A stretch of 32,304 nt of DNA from a virus, in IMG/VR virus record IMGVR_UViG_3300010389_000073, positions 1 to 32,304 of that record; one strand, given 5' to 3'. Both the position numbers and the translations under genes were made by a program. The notes beneath the pieces are model-generated. The model saw only the letters and a list, made by a program, of their open reading frames with translations, ran no database searches and was not told the DNA's origin. This document shows, one piece after another, positions 15,702 through 27,700 of this stretch. Every line of letters begins with the position of its first letter. The first letter of the stretch is position 1.

Positions 15702-18700
15702 TTATGGTAGGTTAGAGAACTTCCTTATAGCGCCACTCTCTCTAAATCCAAATGTTCTTCTTTGAATCGTTGGGAAAGTAGATAATCCAGAATCAACTGT
15801 CAATCCAGTTACACCAATAGAAATTGGATTTGTTCTGACATCGTAGTTGTAAATTCTACCCCATGATATATTTCCAAGAGGAAGTTCTGTTGAACCAGTC
15901 GTTGATATTCCAGCAATATTACTAGAAGAATCGACATTACAAATCATTTCTCCTCTTGGACCAAAGTTTGTTTTATTTTCTACAATATAGACATTATCTA
16001 AGAAAGTTGTTCCAATACCAACAACAGAAGAGTCTGAACCATTAACTGAGGTTACTCCATCACCAATAGTTGTATTGTAGACGAGTATTGGATAACCATC
16101 TTGGAGGTCATTTGCATCAGAGGAGTTTGAACGGAAGAAGAATTTCAACGCTAATGGGTGACCACCAGTTCCAGCAGAAGTTGTAATTCCAGTAATGATT
16201 CCACTAAATCCTTGGATATTTTGTATACCAGTAATCAATTCTTTTGATGCTTTTGGAGTCTCAATGATTACTTGTGGTGGATTTGTAAACGTATATCCAA
16301 ATCCAGGATTTGTAATTGTTACAGATGAGATGGTTCCACCGCTGATTGTTGCTTCTGCAGTAGCAGTCGTACCAATACCAACTCCAATTCTGGAAGGAGC
16401 AGATATCTTCACAGGCAATGTAGATCCTGTGTAACCAAGACCAACATTACTTATGGTTATTGCAGATATCGTGGATGCTGCTGATACTGTTGCAGTAAAT
16501 GCCGCAGATACTGGTTCATTTCCACCAACTATCAATCCACCAAAAGTATTAATTACAAATCCATAATTATCTTCTTCATAATTGAAGAATTCTGCATCAT
16601 CAACAAAAATATTTGATGTATCTGAGTTAATATCACCAATAATTTTTCCAGTAGGATATACAAAAGGTTCAATGGAGTCTCTAGTCTTATAAACAACATC
16701 TCCTTTAATATATCGATCAATTTTTTGTTTGATCCATTCAATTGGTCTGAAATCTACATCATCAATTCCATTTCCAACATAGATATCCGTCTCAATAGTA
16801 TCTGAACCAAGAATATCTACAATTACTCTGGATCTCTCTTGGTCAGGTGTTAATTTCTTAAATGGATTCTTTCTAACATAAACTTCGTCACCAATCTTAA
16901 TTGTTTCATTAACATCAATTATGGAGACATCAACGCCATCTTGTCCAAGATAGAAGAATATATCAACCTTATCAGAAGTTCTTGGTGCTCTATCAAATAC
17001 AAATGATGTTCCACCTTCAAACGTATATGAATATTTTGGTTGCTGTAATACACCATTAACAAATATGAGTAATAGTGCATCAAGATCGATATTTGCAGAT
17101 AATGGATCATTAGTATCAATTTCAAAACTGAGCAATTCTCCATTGTAATATAATGGGAATCTTCTTCTTGAACCATCTTGCAAGAATCTAATACTATCGA
17201 TATAATCCATTTCACCGAAAGACCATGCTGAGAAGAAATCATTAAATGTTTCTACAACTTCAAGTTTAAATTCTTGAATTGGTTCACTTAATCCAGCAGC
17301 GGTAACCAGTCCAACTGGTTTAAATACATCACCTTTTTGGAATGAATATCCCGATCTAGTTATTTCAAAAGACTCTACCAAGAATAGGGTAGATCCAATT
17401 CCAACATTTGAAGCAGGACCTATCTTTACATTCATGAGAAGATTGCTACCAGTATCAGTTGTAGTACCGACACCTACTCTTGAAATTCCAACAACTTCAA
17501 GATTTTCATAAATTGGTTCGGGTAATTGAATGTATGGTTCAACATATCCAGACCCACCATCATTAACTGTAAATGAGAGTGATCCACCCGCCCCAACAAC
17601 AGCAGAAATACTTGCAGGTGTTCCACTGTGATTTGGATCTGTAACTGCAACAGATACTGGATTTCTGTATCCAGATCCATAATTCAAGTCATACCATGGG
17701 AATACTGTACCAAATCCAACATAAGAGTGTGGTAAAGTACTGGTGCCAACATTTGCAGTGAAAGTTCTTGCAGATACAATTCCTGTAATATCGTAAGAAT
17801 ACTGAAGTTCATCCAGTGGGAAGAAGGATACTATTCCTGCACCTGATGGGCAGGTAAATCCAAGTCCAACAAGTTTAATTCTGTCTCCACCAACAAAATT
17901 ATGATCCGAAGGCGTAGTTATTTCAATCAAACCAGTCTCATTATCGTACAAAGCAGTGCTAATTGACTGTCCAGGACCAGTGTATGATGTTCCAGTGACA
18001 CTGAGAATACTTCCAGACCCATCAAGATTTGCTCTAACCTTTGCGCCAAATAATGGAGCATATCCAAGACCAGGTGTAGAACCAAGAGAAACAATCAGAC
18101 CACCTCTTGGAAGTTGATTTTGATTAATATCAAAATCCGATTTGATATAGGTTCCATCAGTTGATGTGATTCCAGTAAAGACTACACTAGAAATTCCAGC
18201 AACATTATCATTTTCAAATTCATAGTTATTGCCAGCGTTATTATTAGTTGTTGGTGTTTGGAATACGCCATTGATGAATAATATTCCATTTCCAATGTCA
18301 ATACCAGAAGTGTTTATACCCTGAACTGTCATTGTATAAGTTTTTCCAATTCCAGTAAATTGATCTGAAATATCATCAAAAAGAATATTTGTATCATAAT
18401 TTGATCTCAGGAAAGTTCTACCAGAATATTGTGCTCTTACATATGGAAGATTACCTTCGTCTCTTCTTGCTCTTGTATTACCCTTTGGAGGGTCTGCAAA
18501 GAATACTTGATTACCAACAATATTAAATGAACCTCTGTAAACTTGAACATTAGCGCCATCAATGTGGGTTGTTGCAGTGCTTCCAATAGACGCCCTGACA
18601 ACAGAAACAGTTGGGAACGTTGTAATTCCACTACCATTAATAATACCCTGTATATTTCCACCAGTATTTGAACTTAGACCAACATCAACAACTTTCATAA

Positions 18701-21700
18701 ACTCGTCGTCAATCTTCAATAAGTCTCTAAGTTGGATGGAAGAGATTCCACTGAGATTGAATGTCGAAATTCCTGCACTAATCGAACCACCATTGAATTG
18801 CAAGGAATGTGAGGTTGGGGTATATGTTACTGGTTGTTGAACAATACCATCAAGAGAAATGACAGTTTTAGTCAATTTCTTAGTCATTTCCAATTTGTGT
18901 GCATTACCAACACCAACATCAGTAAATGTAACTGCTATTCCAAGATTTGCATACTCTTTCTTTGTAGATAATTTGAAAGTATTTGGCGTAATAGCAATAG
19001 GATACACTCTCTCTGGAAGTCTATCAGTCACTACACCAAGATAGTTTTCGGTAGATCCGATACCCATCGCACTTCTACCAATACCAATAAACGTTGAGTC
19101 TGGTCTATAAATCAGTTCTTCTCCTGTATTGAAGAAGTGTTCGTTAATTGTAAAGACACCAGTCTGCAGATTTACCGTTGTAGAATCTGATGGAGAGAAT
19201 ACTTTCTCATAGATTGGTCTACCTTCATGATTAAGTGTAAAGTTAACTTTATTTGCTCTTGTTCCGTTTATACCATCATAAGCAGACAAGAATAATCTTT
19301 GACTGGAATTGCCATATGTCAGTATACGTGGTTCATTATCAAAATCACTGTAGGTGTATAATACTTCATTTAAAGATTGAACATGAACATTATCAGATGT
19401 TGAATCTGGATAGAAGTTCAAGTAGAAGGTATTTCCATCAACTTCTGTTCCAAATGTACCAAGACCAGATACTGTATTTGCTGGCGCAAAAGGACCAGGT
19501 GTTACAACGAACTGGTCATCACCCTGTACTAGCGAAACCTGATGGATGGCAGAACTACTTCCGCAGGAAGTTCTTACAAGAGATGTTACAGATGTAATTC
19601 TATTAACATCAAATGTACCAACTCTAATTGTGTCGATACCAACTCCAATCGTAGATTCTAGTCTTGCACTTCTTTCTGATCCAGATGGTTGTCCAGATAA
19701 CAAGAATCTATATGTTCCTATTCCAGCAGAAGTGGCTCCAAATCCAACAATGTTCGCTCTAACATCTAATGGAGTGTTTCCATCATTAATAACACTAAAT
19801 GATACTATTCCTGAAACTGAGTTATAGTATGAAGTTAATATACCAACTGATTCGGAACTGTACGATCTGGATTCAGTGTCAAAATAATATTCACTGAGAT
19901 AAGTAGATCCTCCATCAAAAATGAGGGCCGCCTCAACATAATTAACATCTCTTGTAATCTTATCTAAAATCTCAACGTTTGCGAACAATCCATTAAAACT
20001 ACTTGCAGAGAATTCTGCAATAGTAGATGTACTAGTAGAACCTATCCCAATAACATTTGAACCAATAAGATCAATAGAACCAAAAGATTCTGTTCCAAGT
20101 CCGGCAAATGATGAAGAGAATGACTTCTTCAAAATTTTGATGTCATGATCTCTATCGTAAGGATCAGTTGGTGTGAATATTAGAGTCTTTCTTGAATTAT
20201 CATCAACGTTTGCACTAAATTCTCCAAGTTTTACATCAGTAAAGTTGGTATACTTTTCAAATATTACGGAATCCAGTGACGTTGTTTGTAATACAAGTTC
20301 TGATATTTGTGATTGTTGAGTATCTGGATCGACTACTTGAATCAAATATCTTACATGCGTATCGGCAGTGTCAATTTCTTCAATCTCAACAAAAATATCA
20401 GAGAATCCCTTACTTGAGAATCTACCACTAATGTCATCATGAATTAAAACTCTATTAGTTCTACATTCAGTGTAATCTGTAAGACTTCTATTTTGTATTT
20501 GTAAGAACTTAGATTGATCTGGATTGGTTCTTATATTATAATCTACAACATTGTCAAAATTGTTAATAATATCAACTCTTCTTTCATTAACAACATCAAG
20601 AACTACAATACTTTGTGATGTTCCACCAAATCCAATGGATGCATTTGCAGTAGATGTAACTCCAACATCAACAAAGTTTTTTAGTCCAGCTGGATGAATA
20701 ATGCTGTTAACTGGACTTGAAGATTCTTCCCAAGTTATTGGACTCTTAATTGAGTAAGATAAGTTCTGATAATAATCATTATTTGGAGTTACTTGGTAAT
20801 CTTCACTAATCTTACCTATGTCATTTCTCCAACCAATGTTGGACTTGGATGAATAATCAATTTTAAATCTTGCTCTATTTTCAGTGATATCACCTACATC
20901 AGCAACAACACCACTAACCTTTCCTTTGATTTGGTCACCTTTTTTGAGGTTATATCTTCCCTTGATCTTAATGTAATCATCCCTTACTTTTGTTACGATT
21001 ACATCTCTCTCAAAGAACCCAGTTCCAGTATTAACAAATAATTGTTCATTCTCTGAGAAGACACCTCTCTTCTTAATTACATTAAATTCGGGATATTTAT
21101 CTTTTGCAATGATTGTTGCATATCCAGATTGAAATGTTTTTGCTATTCCTGGATTGGTTGAAAGACCGACTCCATTTTCATCAACGATGGAGAACACAAC
21201 TCTTGCTGGATTTGTATTTTGATACGAATCCACAACGAAGAATCTATAATCATAGTTCTCAGAATTATATCCTGTTCCGGAACCTACCAGTTCAATTCCT
21301 TCTACAAAAATTTCATCCCCAACATTGAAAACATTCTCATTAAATCCTAAAATTGGAGTTTTTAATGTGCAAGTTGCAATTCCAGCAGTTGCTAGGATAG
21401 AACTAATACCAACACCATTAGAATTATTGATAGAAATTATTTTATGTGGTTCCGAATCAAGACCAAATATTGGTGCTATTTGTTCAACTTCGGACACTGA
21501 TCCATTCGGAGCACTTGCTATCAAAGTACTACTATCGACGACTGTTTTGCTGGTCTCATTCCATAACAACAAATCAGGTGGATTTAGATATTGAGTTCCA
21601 CCAGAAATAACTTCTATTCGATCGATAACATCCAAGTTATCAACCTCAACAATTGGAGAAACAAATGCTTCTGGTCTTAAAGTTTTATCGGAGGAATAAT

Positions 21701-24700
21701 TATATCCAATATCTTTTATTCTGATATTATTAATATTACCAATAGAAGTTGAGACTGCTACTACATTAGCACCAATACCATCTTGACTGGTTACACTAGA
21801 AAACTTAGGAAGTTTCTTGAAGTTGAATCCTTCGGATATAATCTTTACCTTACCGATAGAACCATTAATTGCAGAAGAAGATTTTGTTGTATATTCAAAA
21901 ACATCAGTATCATCTTTATGATAAGATAATACTGTTGGAACTTTAAATGGTGAGAACTTAAATGAACTTGTTGATATGCCAAATATCTGATAAGTTCCAT
22001 TATACTCACTATCTACAAAATTAATTTGAGAATAATTTGATACATCAGTATCCGATGTGCTAATATATCCAGAACTTTCTAGTGTATAGAAGAGTTTGGA
22101 AGGAACATTATCAGAATAGTTAATTGAAAGAGATGCTCCCGAGTATCCAGCAGTACCTACTCCAATTACATTAAAATCTCTACTATCGGAAGAACTTACA
22201 AAGTTACTCTCAAATTCCTTCTCACGGAATAGTTTGAGGGAATATCCTCTCAATGAAGAGTCTTCTAGATTAAAGGTTAATTTAGAATTTTTAACTACAT
22301 CAATCTTTGGATTAATTAAAGATATAACATGATAAGTTCCACCTATTCCAGTAATATTAACATTATTCTCATGTAAAGAATTTGTTTCGTATTTTGTCTC
22401 TGCTAATCTGAAAGTATTAGTAGTATCTTTAATTACATAATAAGAACCTGTATTTAATCCAGCAGCAATTTCAGAACTTTCATAGTAAACCTTATCTCCG
22501 GTATTATAACCATGACTTGAAATTGTGATTGTGCTGGTAGATGTGTTTATCTTGGAAGAATCAAATCCTACTGGATTTACCAATACTTTATGATTTGTAT
22601 TTTCTAATTTTAAAGATAGTGATCCAGTGGTTCCAAGTCCAACAGATGTATTTGGTTTCATTACGAACCTAATACTATCACCAGTGCTTAATCCATGTGA
22701 TTGACCACAACTTACAGTGGTTACAACCCTATCAATACTACCAGTTACTTGACTGAAGTTTGATGTAAGTAAATATTCTGAGTTATCAGATCCATCACTA
22801 TAGAAGAACAGACCTTCAGTATTTGTTGTAAGACCAACTTGTGTTGTTAATCCAATATAGTCCTTACTCTTGTTGATTACATAAACATCAGAAGAAAGTG
22901 TAAATGTATCTGGAATAAAGAAAGTATTTGAAGAAGTATCGTCAACACCTGCGATTAGAGAATCTACTCCAGCAGTACTAGTTTTTGTAAATGTAAGTCT
23001 TTGACCAGTTTTGAATGGGTGATTTGGCAGATATATGCTTCTGAAAGGTACAGATACTGTCTGACTCACATTACCAACAGTAAATGATTTTAGAATGGCT
23101 CCGCCACCAGTTGTACCAACACCAACAGAGTCTTTGGCATTGAAATAAACTAAATCATCACGCTTTGATTCAAATTCTGGTGTTCTAACAGGAATAGTTA
23201 CTTTATCACCAATTACGGTTAATTGACTTCCAAAGGTATGTGCAACACCACTAGAACCTGCTCTCTTAACTCTCAGTACACCATTTTGATAATCATTGAG
23301 AACAGTTAAAAGTTCTCCGCCGAGAGAAGATTGTACATAAATTTTACCACCGATGGAAACATTTGGTCTAGATGATACAAAGATATCTTCTGAAATTCCC
23401 CCTGTTACTGCAGAATAGGAACTCATTGTTCCAGCAAGACCAACAGTCTCTGATGAGAATCCTATCTTCTTACTTCCAGAGAGATAGAGAATAGAAGTGG
23501 AAAGACCGCTTACCAATACCGTATCATTATTATTAACTTCAAAACCATCTCTGTAATATGCAGAAACCTGTCTATCCGTGTCCCACACAAATACACAAGA
23601 ACTGTAATTATCGAGCGAAGTATCAATTCTATTTACATCTTTTCCTACCAATTCGGATACTTCTGCTCTAAAACCGGTTCCACCTGTTCCTTCCTGGTTA
23701 AAATTGACACTATCTCCAATTCTATATCCAGAACCACCATCAACTACCTCTACATCATCAACATATCCCTTTGTAATGGATTCTACAACAGAAGTTTGCT
23801 CAAATAATTCATAAGATTCTATAATAAAATCATAATCAGCATCTTGGTCATTAACTTTATAAGGATAAGTATTCCTTGTGAGTGTAGAATTGTTAAAGTC
23901 AAACGTTTGATCTAATGTATAATTGTCTTGGATTACATTTGATCTAAAAGTATTTCCAACGAAATATGGATAAAGTGGTTCTAACTCATTTGTTGTTGTA
24001 CTGGTAGTAATACCAGCAAAATAAGCATAGATACCATTTGGAAATTCTGGCGTTTTACAGAATCTTCCATTATGCTTATCCAGATCACCACCTGTGTAAC
24101 TATAATCTTCGATAAAGAATCCTGGTGCAAAAGTTGAAGTTGATGGTCTATCTTCAACGCCACCATGGTTTAAGGAATAACCTGGATTAATTATTTTTAC
24201 ACCAGACTGAATATTATCTGGGTCTGAATAACCATATGGACCATAGATTGGAATTCCATCATATGCCCATCCAATAATTGGAGAGTGTAATGAACCTAAT
24301 GTGTCATCATAACTATCTGCCAAATCTTCAGAGTATCCATAAATTCCATAAACCAATGAGTCATTCTTTTCATTCTTATGAAGATTTGAAAATATTTTAG
24401 AACTTCTATTTCTAGCGTAGTCACCAAACCTCTTAGCATCATTTACTGTAAGATCTCTAACTCTTACTCCAAATATTGCACCACTACCCCTTGCATCTGC
24501 ATATACACTAGTATTACTTGGATCATACCCAATTCCCGAATTGATTACAACAATGTTCGTAATACTTCCATTTTGAATAGATGGTCTTAAAATAGCACCA
24601 GTACCACTTCCAGTAACGACGATTTCTGGAATTGAGTAGTATTCGGATCCTCCATTAAGAACTCTAACATCAACAATTCTTCCATTAGAAATGATTGGTT

Positions 24701-27700
24701 TGAGTTCTGCATTCTTTCCAGTTTTAATGGTTATATTTGGTTTTTTGTGGAGATTTAAAGTAGTTGAACCATACTGTGTTCCTTTTTCATAGAGATAAGA
24801 ACCAATAATTTGACCAGTAACAATTGGAGTAAATACAAACTCTCCACTAAACGTAGAACCATATGATACGTTAGTAACTACTCTAATTGGAGGATACTCA
24901 AATATTTGATAACCACTACCAGTAGATTCGAATTCTACATACTTACCTCTTGTTAAATCATTTGTTAAAGTTGCACCTACACCAACATCAATAAGTCTAA
25001 ATGAATCGGAATTAACTTTAACTACACTATACTGATTACTTGTAGATAATCCGGATATAATAGTTCCAGATGTTGAGTAATTTACAATGTCTCCTGTATT
25101 AAATCCATGATTCTCAAATGTAATCAAGTCGTATTGTGTAGAGACTCCTGATGTACCAACCCTCAATTTCCTATGCTGATAACCAGAACCACCAGTTATA
25201 ACATTAATCTTCTTTAAAGTATTTTGTGAAAGAGTTCTGAACTTATGAATTCCACTAGCAGAAGTTGCTGTTGAGAATCCAACCGTATTAATACCAGCAG
25301 CATGTTCTGCTAATGTATTGTAAAGTTTGATAGTTCTTGTATTAACAAATCCTGCAACATATCTTGAACCATTAATTAGATTTCCAGTAGTTACATTTGT
25401 AGTATCTCCAAAAATTCCAATTGGAAGAGGATCATTTCCATTTGGACTGTAAATTACTTCTTGACCATCATATAGGTTATGATTTGTAAAGAAAGTGATA
25501 GTTTCATCAGTAGTGTCTATTCCACCACCAAGTATTAATGCTCTACTATCAAATTCAACCTCTCTAAATCTTTCTCCAATGATTGGTTCTATAAGACAAC
25601 CACTACCATTACCACCTTCCAGAGAGACTGAAACGACATTATCAATATCAAAATCCTGAGGATCGACAAAAACTTCTTTAACACTACCAGAGATAATTGG
25701 TTCAACCAGAGCAGTTGTTCCAGCACTAGGTGAAATGGAAATTTGTGGAGGATTTACTACATCATACCCATCTCCACTATTCAATACATCAAAACTTTTC
25801 AGTGGACCATAATAAATTTTATCTTTTGATTCTGGACTTGTTATCTCTACACCATCAATCAAAATACCAATATTACCAAAACTTCTGGTCTCATTCTTAG
25901 TTTGTGAAAGAGATTGTTGAAGTGAGAACTTTCTTAAAATAGAATTGGAAGATAAAGTTCTGTTTTCATGACGTTTTAAAGTAAATTTGTGAATTCCTGG
26001 ATTCAAGTTTACACCAAATTTTGAATATTGGGGTTGACTTAAATCTGCTAAAAGTGATTTTGATGCGTAGAGTCTAATTTGATTGGAAGCAACAACATAA
26101 ACATAATAATCTTCACCAGAAGATAATCCAGACAATGGATTTTCCGCAGTATATGTAATTACATCACCAGTAATAAAATTGACTGGTGATGAGAATTTGA
26201 TAGTGGAATATGTTGTACCATCTGGGTCTAAGATAAGATTCGCAGATGTTCCATCGGGAATAGTAAATTCAACAATGTTATCTAAAATATTATATTCTGG
26301 AAGAGAATTGGAAGCTACGTATCCATAATTAAAATCATCTACATAAGTATTCAGAGTATTTGCAATATATTTTCCACTTCCAACGGAAAGATTGACACCA
26401 GAACTCTGTACTTTTTTAATCTTTCTACGAATATCATAATTTACATTTGGATTTGCAGTAAATCCTGACAGGTTACCAAGAATAATCTGATTTAATGAAG
26501 TATTAATACTACTAACAACAGCATCTGCTGCGACAATAGTATTGCTCTCTCTCACAAGAACATCAACATTATCACCCTCTTTTAAACTTGACTTATCAAT
26601 CAGACTCGCAAGAGTAAATGTTGATTGGAAAATGGAACTAACTTTATATCTTGTACTTGTATTATAAATCCAAGAATTTGCAAAAACTTGTTTATATGTC
26701 TTATCTTCGTCTGTCGGATTTTCGATTACTTCTCCAACATTTTTAACAAAGATTTCTTCATCTTCTTCAATCAGTTTAATATTATTAACTTGCTCTAATT
26801 CTGAAAGTACACCCGTAATTCTTAAATCAACTCTCTTAGTTGTATCTCCATTCTCATATCCATAGACAGTTTCATCTAATCTTATATCATCACCAAGATT
26901 AATTTGTGATGTAACACCAGTGCATCCGAAGAATTGATTAATGCTCTTTGATGTATAGTTAATTGTATTATTACCGGAAATTAAAGTTCCAGACTCACTG
27001 AATCCGATTGTCGAATCGACAGAAATAATTGATGAACCTACGGATACAGTTTCAAGTGATTTTGAATTTCCTGGAATTGTAAAAGTTCCTTCGATTAAAT
27101 CTCTATCGTTGTATCCAACAAATAATCCAAGTCTATAGTAAGTTCTATCTAATCTTGTGAATATTTCAACATCAGAAACTGATGCACTAGTTCCCGAATC
27201 ATTAGATTTGGTTATAGTTTGCCCTTCTAATTTAAACGGATCTCCTGAGATTGCCTCTACTACAATAAGTTCTCTTCTGATATAATCAGCAGAAGAGGGT
27301 TTAATCAATCTTCTTTCCAGATCCAATACAATGGCATCTACGCCATACAAAACTTTAAAAAGAATTTTTACCGATTCTTCAATACCTTTTGATTGATAAA
27401 AATTTCTTGCGTGCTTAATGAAGTTGCCAACATTAAGGTCCGATACAAAATCTCTATCCTCAAATCCAGGAGTAAATGTTCTTTTGAGTTTTTTATAAAA
27501 CTCTTGTAAGAAAATTACACTGAGATTCTGTACACTTGTTGTTGCTGTATGTGATACTGCTGAAGAATCTGAGAATACTACATTCTGCCTATTTACGTTT
27601 CCAGTGAAACTGGTAGTTCCGGAATCGTAACCAGTTACTGCACTGAAACCACGAACACAACCAGTAAAAGTATTGCCACTGATTCCCGTGTAAGTAATAA

